A DNA stretch of 64,000 nt from Erysipelotrichaceae bacterium (GTDB lineage: Bacteria > Bacillota_I > Bacilli_A > Erysipelotrichales > Erysipelotrichaceae), in NCBI GenBank assembly GCA_030694975.1, contig JAUYTU010000010.1:124001-188000 (forward strand). Direction: 5' to 3'. The notes beneath the pieces are model-generated. The model searched no databases, was not told where the DNA came from, and saw only the letters and a list, made by a program, of their open reading frames with translations. This document shows positions 7,920 through 17,223 of this stretch, piece after piece. The translations under genes were made by a program, and so were the position numbers. Positions within the stretch are counted from its first letter, which is position 1. Each line of letters begins with the position of its first letter.

Positions 7920-10274
7920 TCAGTCCAGGTCGTGCTTCACTAGAAATACATAAATACTAATAAAGATAACAACGAAAATCATCAGACTTCCAAGATTGTT
8001 ACTACCAAACAGATAGGTATTTCCCATCAATAACCGTTCGGGGGATACAAAATTGAGTGCTGATGGATTTAAGTATCTAATAAATATCGGAGCAAACAAC
8101 ACACTAATTGAAATTAAATAAGATACTACTATTGACTTTGAGATTGTAGAACATAAGATAATAAACAACGCAATGAGGATAATCGCAAATAACCTAACCA
8201 ATATGAGTAAAGCAAAGTATTGCCAAAGTGCAAGATTTAGAACATATTGAGAAACCAATGCGAAATTCTGTGGTACTACATCTACTATAAGAGCATCCCA
8301 TGACTCCATAGAGTATAGGTATGAAAATGATAAATAGTCAATCAGGGTAAAAAGAAACACGCTGACAATCGAAATCATTGCGCCTATTTTGATTCTTACA
8401 ACTCTTAGTGACAAATTACCATTCTTGGTAATTTTAAACAGGCTGTTTAGATTTTCTTCTTTATCCTGTGCTACGATTGGGGACAACATAAATACTAATC
8501 CAATCATCATTATGTACGTGCTACGTAAGTCCCTGCTGTCTGTATTCATTGAAAACAGCGCTTGATAACCCTTTGGATAAACTAAGTTCTTTGATCTGGT
8601 TTGTTGATAATGATCATAGAATTGCAAAAATATATTTCTTTCACTTGATTGTTCAATATACAAATCCACGATTCCATAATATTGATCTTGGCTTATCTTA
8701 CTCATTTGGTAGTCTTTTGAGGCTAATAACAATCCATTTTGTAACAGTTGATATTTAAGATTTTCAGCCTCAATCCAATCAATTTTTTCTTCATTGAGCT
8801 CTCCACCATTTTTTGAGTAATATTCTGATAGTAGTTGTTGGTTGTCTAGTAGACTCTTGTTATTAACCGTTTGATACGTGAAATATCCTTGGAGAACTAT
8901 GATTAGTACGATGATAAGCCAGCCTTTATGCACTACGAATAGTTTATGTAACTCAAATCCGAAAATATTTAATCTGTCATAATATCTGAATCTGTTCTTT
9001 ATGGCATTAAAAATCGGTGCCCAATTTAGTCGGGGAATTGTTAACCTCTTTTTTAAAATAGTAATAATTGAAAGTATAGTCAAAACAATAAGCAATATGA
9101 AAGATAGATTGACTATGGGCATTGAATACTCAAATAGTTCTAAATTTCGATACTCTTCCAATAAGAATGTCAGTTGAGTTAAAGCAAAAGGATTCACATA
9201 TTTAATCCAATTTACTGCCATATTGTCACTAATAGTAATGTATGTAAATGCACTTAAAATCAAAATTGAAGTATATAGAAAAACACTAAATTTTTTGCTT
9301 TCAAATAGAAAATAGAACATTCCGAAGAATAATGATAGGACAATAATGCCAAGCGAATGAAGCAGTATTCTTATACAATACCAATCAAACAATGAAACCT
9401 TATAGGGGACGGTTGAAAGTGAGGGAACTGACTGCACCGGAGCACTCCAATCAATTGATCCGTACATTGTCTGTGCGAATAGTACTTCAAATAATGTTGC
9501 CAGTACCGAAATACTTAATAAAGCTGTTACTAAAAGTACCAATTTACCTATCGTCGTTTTTGTCCGTCCATTCTTAGTAACTAGTAGCAGTTCATTCATG
9601 TTCCCTTTTTCTTCAATATTGAAAATAACGAAAAACAGATATACTCCTACAATCAAGAGCATTATATTTGAATTGAACAAAAGCAGTTTTTCAAAACTAA
9701 AATAATTAATCGAATACGGTGTGACATCACTTAATTTTTCATACATCTCATCTAATTTTTGGTAGTATTCTTTTTTGGATAGTGAATAAAGAGACCAAAT
9801 CGGTTGGCCTTTAAGAAGTTCTATATTGTTTCTTACTTGTTGCACATACGAAGGATAATTGTTCAATAAACTGTAATAGTCATAGAGTTCAGAAAACACT
9901 GTCTTTTCAGATCGGATGTCACTTTGTTGAACAAATGTTTCATAGGCAAATATGAAATCTATATCAGAGAAAATCGGGTCATAAAAATCTTTTTTGTTTA
10001 GTGCGACATCCGGCAAACTTGTGTAAATTTCAAATTGTTCAAATAAAGAAATTTCACTGATTTTATCTTTTATGGCAGTTAATGAATCCTTGATTTCAAT
10101 TTTATCATAACGAGTTTTTAATGAAGAAAACTCGTTGTAATTGAATGAACTGATTTGCTGTGGGGATTGAGTAAACAACCAAAATCCAATATTTGCAAAG
10201 ATAAGCAAAAAAACAACTAGTAAATTAACTGGATTTTTCCAGAGTTTTAAAAACTCATTCCGAAATATCTTCAT
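7920..10274 (-). CDS. ABC-2-type large membrane permease
   Basis: 784 residues from the ATG at 10274, which lies inside the 3' end of the ATPase gene (20-base overlap); the longer frame would extend further into that gene. The protein is a tandem of two similar halves, each with a first membrane helix, a 150-190 residue external domain and five to six more helices, typical of fused ABC-2 export permeases. MKIFRNEFLKLWKNPVN at the start is the usual cytoplasmic amphipathic entry. The partner ATPase is the gene just upstream and a lipoprotein precedes both. Substrate unknown; antimicrobial-peptide efflux or immunity fits the context. Confidence 0.75.
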   Translation of the reverse strand: MKIFRNEFLKLWKNPVNLLVVFLLIFANIGFWLFTQSPQQISSFNYNEFSSLKTRYDKIEIKDSLTAIKDKISEISLFEQFEIYTSLPDVALNKKDFYDPIFSDIDFIFAYETFVQQSDIRSEKTVFSELYDYYSLLNNYPSYVQQVRNNIELLKGQPIWSLYSLSKKEYYQKLDEMYEKLSDVTPYSINYFSFEKLLLFNSNIMLLIVGVYLFFVIFNIEEKGNMNELLLVTKNGRTKTTIGKLVLLVTALLSISVLATLFEVLFAQTMYGSIDWSAPVQSVPSLSTVPYKVSLFDWYCIRILLHSLGIIVLSLFFGMFYFLFESKKFSVFLYTSILILSAFTYITISDNMAVNWIKYVNPFALTQLTFLLEEYRNLELFEYSMPIVNLSFILLIVLTILSIITILKKRLTIPRLNWAPIFNAIKNRFRYYDRLNIFGFELHKLFVVHKGWLIIVLIIVLQGYFTYQTVNNKSLLDNQQLLSEYYSKNGGELNEEKIDWIEAENLKYQLLQNGLLLASKDYQMSKISQDQYYGIVDLYIEQSSERNIFLQFYDHYQQTRSKNLVYPKGYQALFSMNTDSRDLRSTYIMMIGLVFMLSPIVAQDKEENLNSLFKITKNGNLSLRVVRIKIGAMISIVSVFLFTLIDYLSFSYLYSMESWDALIVDVVPQNFALVSQYVLNLALWQYFALLILVRLFAIILIALFIILCSTISKSIVVSYLISISVLFAPIFIRYLNPSALNFVSPERLLMGNTYLFGSNNLGSLMIFVVIFISIYVFLVKHDLD

Positions 10275-11130
10275 GATCCACCATATAGTACAAATAAGCA
10301 TCTTCAAAATTTGGCGTTTGATTTCCGTCATTACGTGTATCATCTAAATACCGAACAAGATAACTATTATCAAATTTAAACACTTTCGATAATTTGTACA
10401 TGCCTTGATATTTCGATATCTGATCAACACTTATTTGCTCCTCGAACACTTTTCCAGAAATCGTCTTTAGTAATTCTTCCCCACTGCCATTAAAAACAAC
10501 TTTTCCTTCTTTTAGAAGAAACACTTTATCCGCAATGGATTCTATATCTTGCATTACGTGAGTGGCAATCAAGACAATCTTATCTTTTGCAATTTGACTT
10601 ATATAATTCCTTAATTTAATCCGCTCAAAAGGGTCGAGTCCTGCCGTTGGCTCATCTAGAATTAAAATCTTTGGATTTCCAAGAAGAGCTTGAGCAAACA
10701 TCAATCTTTGCCTCATACCACCTGAGAACGTTTTTAGTTTGCGATGAATGCTATCTTCTAAAGACACTTGTTTTATGAGTTGTTGAATTTGAATTTTTGC
10801 ATCTGCTCTATCAATGCCTTTTAAAACAGCCATATAATATAAAAAAGAAAGTCCGGTAAAGTATTCATATCCTTTTTGTTCTTGCGGCATCAACCCAATC
10901 ATACTCCGATAGTGACCTTTAATTTCGGAAACAGGAGTGTCATTATATTTTATGGATCCCAACGATGGCGTATCTAGGGTTGCCATCAAACGAATCAACG
11001 TGCTTTTACCGGCACCATTAGGTCCAATTAATCCATAAATTCCCGGTTGCAATTCAATCGTTACATCAATAAGAGCGTTAATCTCTTTGTACGATTTGAA
11101 AACATTATTGAATGATACTACATTACTCAT
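10255..11130 (-). CDS. ABC transporter ATPase (NatA/CcmA type)
   Basis: 291 residues from the ATG at 11130, 2 bases after the stop of the lipoprotein gene. Walker A GPNGAGKST, Q-loop LMPQEQKGYEYF, signature FSGGMRQRLMFAQAL, Walker B ILILDEPTAGLD and switch His in LIATHVMQ are all present. Residues 215-291 form a C-terminal extension common in drug and bacteriocin exporters of the ABC-2 group. It shares an operon with the lipoprotein upstream and the fused permease downstream. The complex is complete for export; its substrate cannot be read from sequence. Confidence 0.9.
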   Translation of the reverse strand: MSNVVSFNNVFKSYKEINALIDVTIELQPGIYGLIGPNGAGKSTLIRLMATLDTPSLGSIKYNDTPVSEIKGHYRSMIGLMPQEQKGYEYFTGLSFLYYMAVLKGIDRADAKIQIQQLIKQVSLEDSIHRKLKTFSGGMRQRLMFAQALLGNPKILILDEPTAGLDPFERIKLRNYISQIAKDKIVLIATHVMQDIESIADKVFLLKEGKVVFNGSGEELLKTISGKVFEEQISVDQISKYQGMYKLSKVFKFDNSYLVRYLDDTRNDGNQTPNFEDAYLYYMVDHEDISE

Positions 11131-11132
11131 AA

Positions 11133-12275
11133 CTAATTTCCCGCATATCTTGACCCTGGCCATGTAGCAAGCGATTCTATTTCACCAAACTGAGCATTCT
11201 GATAACTAATTCGAACAAACTCCGTTCTGTCTTGATGGTATAAATATGCATACAAATACTGATTTGATATCAGCTGTATAAATCCTGAAAATGCCAGTCC
11301 TTTATTTTGTTTAAATGAATCAACCAAGTTGCCTTTTAAATCAAACAAATACAAATCATAGGGGGAATTGGCAGCGTAATCTTTAATTACAATAAAATCC
11401 CGATCAAATAGCACACTTCCCGTATTTTGTTTAAGCTTTAATTTATCCTTCGTTTGCGAATTAAACAAATACATGGAATCGTCTTCCGCTTCATAATAGA
11501 CATATGTCTCATCGTTAAATTGGTAAAGCGGTAAATTTATATCCGTTTCCTTGATAGCATTTGCCTCTTTGTCATAGGAAAGTAAAGTGTTTAATAGTCG
11601 AGTGTCCCCATTGACATAAACATTCACTGTAAAATTTATGGAGTTGTCTTTTGCACTGATTAGATTAATACCTCTGGTATTGGGCGATGATATGATTTCT
11701 ATATTCTTCCAAGTACTCATATCAATTTGATTTACCTTGCCACTTCCAAATGAATAATAAATCATGCCTTTGTGGAACAGAATTGAAAACTCAGACACAT
11801 TCGGAGCACTTTCGGACAATGTAGCAACGATTTTTCTGTTGGAACCATCAAGATCCATCTGTGATAGTTGGATCATGGTCGCATTCGTATTAACATTAAT
11901 AACACTCTCAACGAAATACAGTTGATTATTATAGTAATTGATATAGTTATACTTGTTGCTAAATTGAGATGAGCACGATTGGGGTAATTCAAATGAGCAG
12001 TTGGTACTAACATTCGAATCTACAATCGAAAAATCACCACTTGCTTTATTTATGTATCCAAGAATATTTGTTTCGCCACCTTCACTCAATTGGATGGGTA
12101 TTATAAAAAACACCCCCTCTTCAGACTCAGTAACATTTCTCATAGCAGAAAACGATCCAGAAAGCTGGTTTTCATTGAAGTCATAACCCCAAATATTACT
12201 GTCAATAGGTGATATTTGTTGTTTTGAGCAACCGAACTGTGTTAATAACAATACGATTAAAATTATTTTTCTCAT
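11133..12275 (-). CDS. Lipoprotein with probable beta-propeller fold
   Basis: 380 residues. A signal peptide ends in a lipobox (LLTQFGC, Cys about residue 17), so it should be anchored on the outer face of the membrane. The start at 12275 has GGGGGGAAG before it. The rest is a series of 40-50 residue units with strand-rich FxxG, YYxxNQLYFVE and YDLYLFDLKGN-like stretches, suggesting a DUF5050-type propeller. It is first in a three-gene operon with an ABC ATPase and permease, and may sense or capture a ligand for that transporter. No enzyme motif seen. Confidence 0.7.
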   Translation of the reverse strand: MRKIILIVLLLTQFGCSKQQISPIDSNIWGYDFNENQLSGSFSAMRNVTESEEGVFFIIPIQLSEGGETNILGYINKASGDFSIVDSNVSTNCSFELPQSCSSQFSNKYNYINYYNNQLYFVESVINVNTNATMIQLSQMDLDGSNRKIVATLSESAPNVSEFSILFHKGMIYYSFGSGKVNQIDMSTWKNIEIISSPNTRGINLISAKDNSINFTVNVYVNGDTRLLNTLLSYDKEANAIKETDINLPLYQFNDETYVYYEAEDDSMYLFNSQTKDKLKLKQNTGSVLFDRDFIVIKDYAANSPYDLYLFDLKGNLVDSFKQNKGLAFSGFIQLISNQYLYAYLYHQDRTEFVRISYQNAQFGEIESLATWPGSRYAGN

Positions 12276-12392
12276 GGCTTCCCCCCACGTGTCAAATTCA
12301 ATATAACACATTCAAATTCAATATTCAATTGTACCCTTTAGCAATCGCTGAGCTTTCGATACTTAAAAATCCATAAGCACTTCTGCTCAAAA

Positions 12393-13043
12393 TCAATCAT
12401 CCATAATATCCGTTAAATCATAGTGTATTTGAGCAACTTCAATAACTTCCGGATCATGAGATACAATGAGAATGGTTTTACCATCTTCCTGAAGCTTCTT
12501 AAGTAATGATATTATGTTCTGCCTGTTTTCATAATCCAAACTCCCGGTTGGCTCATCACACAGAACAAGTTCACACGGTTTTAGCATTAGACGTGCTATG
12601 GCAATACGTTGTTGTTCTCCTCCAGAGCACTGTGATATTTTCTTGTTTTCAAACCCTTCTAACTCAACAAATTGCAGAGCTTCTTTAATCTTTTCTTTTT
12701 TGTCCACACCCTTAACAAACTCCAATGCAACCATTAGATTTTGTTCCACTGTTTTACTTTCAATCAGTGCAAAGTTTTGAAACAAATAGCCAATCTTGTT
12801 TTGTAATAGTTTAGTTGCCTCTTTACTAAATGGCATCGGATTATTTACTCCAAAATAGTTTACGTTTCCACTATCGTGTTTATCAAGCAGTCCAACAATG
12901 TTCAAAAAAGTGCTCTTTCCTGAGCCGGATGGACCTGTTAGCACCATGAAATTACCTCTATTTAAGGTTAAATTCATGTTTTTAAGGACGTGATGATCAC
13001 CAAATGATTTATTAATATTCTTAATCGTTAAAATTGTTTCCAT
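12393..13043 (-). CDS. ABC transporter ATPase, lactococcin-972 export group (second copy)
   Basis: 216 residues. Walker A GPSGSGKST, Q-loop LFQNFALIE, signature CSGGEQQRIAIARLM, Walker B LVLCDEPTGSLD and switch His in LIVSHDPE are complete. It starts 1 base after the stop of the DUF1430 gene, so the pair is co-translated. It is clearly related to the ATPase at 7.2-7.8 kb but its DNA is more AT-rich, suggesting acquisition of a second, diverged system rather than recent duplication. Confidence 0.9.
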   Translation of the reverse strand: METILTIKNINKSFGDHHVLKNMNLTLNRGNFMVLTGPSGSGKSTFLNIVGLLDKHDSGNVNYFGVNNPMPFSKEATKLLQNKIGYLFQNFALIESKTVEQNLMVALEFVKGVDKKEKIKEALQFVELEGFENKKISQCSGGEQQRIAIARLMLKPCELVLCDEPTGSLDYENRQNIISLLKKLQEDGKTILIVSHDPEVIEVAQIHYDLTDIMDD

Positions 13044-13044
13044 G

Positions 13045-15216
13045 TTAATAGTCTCCTTTAATTACCATAGGCATGTTTTTACGTTCAAATGTATACACCA
13101 CAAGGGAAGTAATACCGTACTCAAATAGATATGTCAGTAAAATAATCGTGATAAAAGGGATTACATCAATTCGCATTGTCTGATTCAACAGATAATACAC
13201 CAGACCAAATGCGATAAAACCGACAAAATTTAGTGTAATGAATAACTGGGAATATCGTTTTAAATAGCCATATCCATTCATATAGTGAATCGCTAATTCT
13301 TTTCCAAACGTCGAAAAATAAACACTGGTAGAAGTGATCAGAAAAACAGCGATCAGTATTACGTAAATAATTGCTAATTGCACAAATTGTTTAACTGACT
13401 GATCCTGCTTTTTAATGTTACGATCCAAACTGCTTTGAATGGTTTGATAGGAAAATGATGCCGGATGTTGTTCTTCAAGTTTTGTCGTTAAGTTTAAGAG
13501 GATTCGTTCTTCACTAAAGTCAATTACGTTACTTTCAAACTGATTAATCAGCGGATCTGGATCAACAAGGATAATCGGATTTTCTAAAACTCCTGAGTTT
13601 GGTAACTCAGACCCCGTTTCAAAATGAGGAGCGAAAATCAAATTATCACTGTAAAAATGGATTTCATTGTTTCCGAATGACATAAGAATATCATGCTCTC
13701 TTTTACCTTTATACTTCTCTGGTACCAGAATTTTAATCTCATCTGAAATTTCAATATTCATGTTGGCATAATCTTGCAGATATCTGTTATTAACAATAAG
13801 ATATGGAACTTTTGGAAGTGTTATCTGATTGCTGGTTGTATAAAAATCATCCAATGAACTGTTTGTATCGAACATGTCCTTAATGAGATAATCGAAAAAA
13901 TCCGCATAGCTCAATTCTTGATTAATGACAGCAGACCTAAATGCATTACGAATTTTCTCTTCGTCATTATCAATTGTTGCATTGACGCTTGAAAATGATA
14001 CGGTAATCCCGTTTGCTAAATGCTGGTTTTCACGATAAAAGGACAAGTATGGTTCTCGATTCTTAATATCTGACCACTCATGTAATAAAGGAATTGCTAA
14101 AACTAAAATAACACCTATCCGCAAAACAGAGACTAAGATGAAAATAATTCCATTTTGCTTGCTCTCTTTGAGTATCTCGGCACTAAATCGATAGGATACC
14201 CAGAGATAGGTTAATGCCACACTGACAATCATCAAACTAATGTATAATCCGACAAATGGAAGCAATACTTTGATATACTCAATATACAGTGCTTCATATG
14301 ATTCTGATAATACCAATGAAGTGCAGAGCATAGTAATAATGAATAATAAGCTTGAGATGCCAATATAAGGTAAAAAGAACTTAGTTATGATTCTGTTTCT
14401 TGAGTACCCATGTAAGTAACTAATGGTTATCTCTTTTGTCATGTTAATAGAAACATAGATTGAGATAAAGAGTACACACAATACACTCAACCACAAAATG
14501 GAATATGGCATTGTGAAGATAGTTGTTAGTAGCGGCGGATTTCGATAGTATGACTCCATTGAGGTACGGTTATTTATACCAATCAAAGCTTTTATTGGTG
14601 TAATTGTTTTAAATGGTTCATATATCTGAGATAATCGTTCAGTCAACTCTTCTACCCTGATATTTTCAACCACAAAAGTTACAACAATTTGTCCTGCATC
14701 CCTAGGGTATTGTTCGACTAGCTGAGATAATGGCTTAATCGAGATTTCATATTTAAAACCTGTATCAAAATCATAGTAGCTATGGTCTAGAAAATCGATA
14801 CGAACATCCTCACTACTTTTAGGATTGTTAGTTATATGCCAATTGGGAGTAGCCATGATTTCTTGAATTGATAACTTTGAGTTGATGAACACATGAGAAA
14901 GAAGATCATGATGTTCAGTCATGAATATTTCAACTTTACCATGAACTCCTTCATTGCTTGTTTCTCTTCCAAAAACAAAACCAGGAATCTCCAATTCTTC
15001 GAAAGCATTACTGGTAACATCTAAAAAATAGTCAATCGTGTTTCCAGATTCACGGGGGTTAATGTTCAAATATACATTCGTGTTTTTTCCAGTAGAAAAC
15101 TGATTTATGTTAAATAAAGTTAATTTCTCATTATAGTGTTCATTAAAAGAAAAAAAGAATATAGTTGCTCCCAAAATTGCAAGAACACAGGATAGAAAAT
15201 AGTTAATTTTTTTCAT
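13045..15216 (-). CDS. DUF1430 bacteriocin-associated integral membrane protein (second copy)
   Basis: 723 residues with the layout of the protein at 5.1-7.2 kb: one N-terminal helix (about 5-22), an external domain to about 225, four central helices (about 230-390), a second external domain and three C-terminal helices (about 610-705). The start at 15216 has GGGGGGAC upstream. It forms a two-gene unit with the ATPase at 12.4 kb. The DNA is markedly AT-rich. No small bacteriocin precursor lies directly beside it, so it may serve immunity or another exported protein of the region. Confidence 0.8.
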   Translation of the reverse strand: MKKINYFLSCVLAILGATIFFFSFNEHYNEKLTLFNINQFSTGKNTNVYLNINPRESGNTIDYFLDVTSNAFEELEIPGFVFGRETSNEGVHGKVEIFMTEHHDLLSHVFINSKLSIQEIMATPNWHITNNPKSSEDVRIDFLDHSYYDFDTGFKYEISIKPLSQLVEQYPRDAGQIVVTFVVENIRVEELTERLSQIYEPFKTITPIKALIGINNRTSMESYYRNPPLLTTIFTMPYSILWLSVLCVLFISIYVSINMTKEITISYLHGYSRNRIITKFFLPYIGISSLLFIITMLCTSLVLSESYEALYIEYIKVLLPFVGLYISLMIVSVALTYLWVSYRFSAEILKESKQNGIIFILVSVLRIGVILVLAIPLLHEWSDIKNREPYLSFYRENQHLANGITVSFSSVNATIDNDEEKIRNAFRSAVINQELSYADFFDYLIKDMFDTNSSLDDFYTTSNQITLPKVPYLIVNNRYLQDYANMNIEISDEIKILVPEKYKGKREHDILMSFGNNEIHFYSDNLIFAPHFETGSELPNSGVLENPIILVDPDPLINQFESNVIDFSEERILLNLTTKLEEQHPASFSYQTIQSSLDRNIKKQDQSVKQFVQLAIIYVILIAVFLITSTSVYFSTFGKELAIHYMNGYGYLKRYSQLFITLNFVGFIAFGLVYYLLNQTMRIDVIPFITIILLTYLFEYGITSLVVYTFERKNMPMVIKGDY

Positions 15217-15532
15217 AAAAGTCCCCCCAACTTCTAGTCAATTTCTTGATTTCTCATTCCAATTGATTTTCAAGTATACTGAGAATAGAACTCAAAAATA
15301 ACGTGCAGATCTATTTGAATGTAACTATTGCAATCTCTTTAACAAAATTGTATGTCAAGAAAGTCAACCTGTCAATATTACAAGAAGTCCCTTTGGAGGC
15401 TTACGTATCGAATTCTCATTAATTAAAATATAACTTCAAAGCAAGTGGACATTACTTTTTCTACTTGCATTGTTGATGTTAGAAGACCAAAATAAAGATG
15501 GATCAAGCGCTGTTGGACAAGGGATTCCTTTG

Positions 15533-15639
15533 GATACATACACCTACTTGAATTTATCAGAGCGAAACAGATTGAAGTCATGCTCAATCAACATCATACC
15601 CTCAAGAAGATTGCCATCTCACTGAGCCGTGACCTATCA
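15533..15639 (+). pseudogene. IS30-family transposase N-terminal fragment, frameshifted
   Basis: Reading DTYTYLNLSERNR, then after a one-base shift near 15570 IEVMLNQHHTLKKIAISLS, gives the helix-turn-helix start of IS30-type transposases (Y-x-x-L-x-x-x-E-R-x-x-I-E and L-K-K-I-A). No DDE domain follows. It is a scar of an old insertion. Confidence 0.5.
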
Positions 15640-15829
15640 GGTATCATCCATGTGGTTTTCATCGTCGTCGCTGTCAGCCTTGCTCAAAATGCAGTACGTT
15701 TTTTCTTGTCATTGTCAAGGCATCCTATACTCGACAATCCCACTCAATTGTGTGATATATCAATTACAAGTCCATGTGTTTATTAGAGTATTGAACTCTT
15801 GCACCTTATACGGTTTATTAGTTATAAAA

Positions 15830-15861
15830 AGGAATCGTGACTGATTCGTGTCAAGATTCCT
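15830..15861. repeat. Imperfect inverted repeat (hairpin)
   Basis: Arms AGGAATCGTGAC and GTCAAGATTCCT, 11 of 12 pairs, 8-base loop, no T-run. It lies about 190 bases beyond the IS30-like scar and before the stop of a leftward lipoprotein gene; either a weak terminator for leftward transcription or a leftover insertion-sequence end. Confidence 0.4.
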
Positions 15862-15932
15862 CCATGTTTCTTTAAGTCCCATAACAATTACAACTTTCTT
15901 TATAAAGTTCTGATAAGATTTCTAATTTTCTG

Positions 15933-16538
15933 CTAATCCTTAAACTCTGCTCTAACACCTTCTTTAATGACATCAGAGAACAAAAAACTCTGCGAATCGC
16001 TAATCTTATTAAAAGACAGATATTTATCGGACATTGCACTGTTATCAAGTCTCACAAAATTCAAAACCTTCGCAATCGATTGATCATCCATAACATCGGT
16101 AAAGTCCACAATGATCGCCAGTGCATAACTGACTTCCCAACCGCTTTGTTGGGCCGTGGGTTTGAAATCATCGGAAACATGAACGGAAACCGCAAATCCA
16201 TCCACACCTTTGAGATTAGCAATGTCAGGTGTTCGATTGGACACAAAGACATCCGGTAAGTCTGTAAAATAAGCAACATCACTTTCATACAGTTCAACTA
16301 AACGGTTATACGCCATTTCGTCATCGGTATCGCCTTCTTCACGAAGATCGACACTGTTACGAACGATGCGAAACATAATCGTTTCAATGCGGTCATCCGA
16401 TCCTTTTTCAAATCGCATCTTTAAGGTACGATCATTCTCCATCTCATAAACAACTAGTTTCTGAGATGTTGGGGTTGGTTGGCTAAATGCACAACCACCT
16501 AATAACATTATAATCATTATAGTTATTATGTTTTTCAT
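15933..16538 (-). CDS. Lipoprotein of unknown function
   Basis: 201 residues. The first 16 residues are a signal peptide ending in LLGGC, a lipobox. The mature part has no membrane segment and alternates strands and acidic helices; it resembles small DUF1307-like lipoproteins only in size and start, so no family is claimed. Its ATG overlaps the stop of the upstream small secreted-protein gene by 4 bases, so they form a two-gene operon of exported proteins. Confidence 0.7.
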   Translation of the reverse strand: MKNIITIMIIMLLGGCAFSQPTPTSQKLVVYEMENDRTLKMRFEKGSDDRIETIMFRIVRNSVDLREEGDTDDEMAYNRLVELYESDVAYFTDLPDVFVSNRTPDIANLKGVDGFAVSVHVSDDFKPTAQQSGWEVSYALAIIVDFTDVMDDQSIAKVLNFVRLDNSAMSDKYLSFNKISDSQSFLFSDVIKEGVRAEFKD

Positions 16539-16768
16539 TGCTCACTCTCTCCAATTGAGTTTGTTTTGATGGATATACTTAAAAGAGCAGTTGCATCTTC
16601 TCCATTAAGTGTAACCATAACATCATCGTTACTCTTAAGTGCATTTATCAAACTTACAAACTTGTTTGATGGTTTGAAATCTGTTTCATTATATGCACTA
16701 ATATTATTATGATTAAAAGTAAAAACCAAAATTAACAAAGCTATGGTATATATTAAGAACTTTCTCAA
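16535..16768 (-). CDS. Small exported or membrane-anchored protein (TTG start)
   Basis: 77 residues if the TTG at 16768 is used, which has AAAGGGG 7 bases before it; a longer upstream frame lacks a site. LRKFLIYTIALLILVFTF forms a signal anchor and the rest is hydrophilic. Coupled to the following lipoprotein gene by an ATGA overlap. No family recognised. Confidence 0.55.
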   Translation of the reverse strand: MRKFLIYTIALLILVFTFNHNNISAYNETDFKPSNKFVSLINALKSNDDVMVTLNGEDATALLSISIKTNSIGESEQ

Positions 16769-17223
16769 AGTAATTCCCCTTTCTTGATTCAGTTGGACCA
16801 AAAGTTAAATAGTCATAAATAAACCACAATCATTGTCGTTGTTATGGGTAACAAAAAGAACCAACTATAAAAGATAGTAATAAACAAATATGAAATGATT
16901 ATCTCATAAAAACCCACCCCCCAATTATGTTTACTTCACTTTAACATGAATTATATTTACAGTCAACGATGGTAGTAGGACTTTAGAAAAGCCTTTTACT
17001 GTGGAACCCTTATCGAACTTTATATGCATATAATATCCAAGATTCTTAAACATATTACTGCTAGAATTCTTCTAGAGTTATAAAAAAGATACTTTTTATC
17101 AATATATCTAAAAATGTTGAATAAATAATGCGGTTTTTATATAATCAAATTAACATTAAACGTGACCTAACCAGCTTTGGTAAGATTATTAGTGAAACAT
17201 CATGGTAGGGGGTAAAAACAGAA
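16769..17223. promoter_or_regulatory. Divergent AT-rich promoter region
   Basis: About 455 bases between a leftward pair of exported-protein genes and a rightward lipoprotein gene. Very AT-rich with several TATAAT-like words (for instance TTTATATAATC near 17136). No clear repeat or RNA element was found. Confidence 0.35.

Larger units (their letters stand above)
15217..15932. other. Gene-free stretch with transposase scar and hairpin
   Basis: 716 bases without an intact gene. The first part is the AT-rich promoter region of the leftward DUF1430 operon, the middle holds a frameshifted IS30-type N-terminus, and the right part carries a 32-base hairpin. Nothing else is recognisable. Confidence 0.5.

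Noticed and set aside
15580-15844. Two overlapping 68-71 codon frames right of the IS30 scar
   Set aside because: They begin inside the transposase remnant and lose all similarity after it; not genes.
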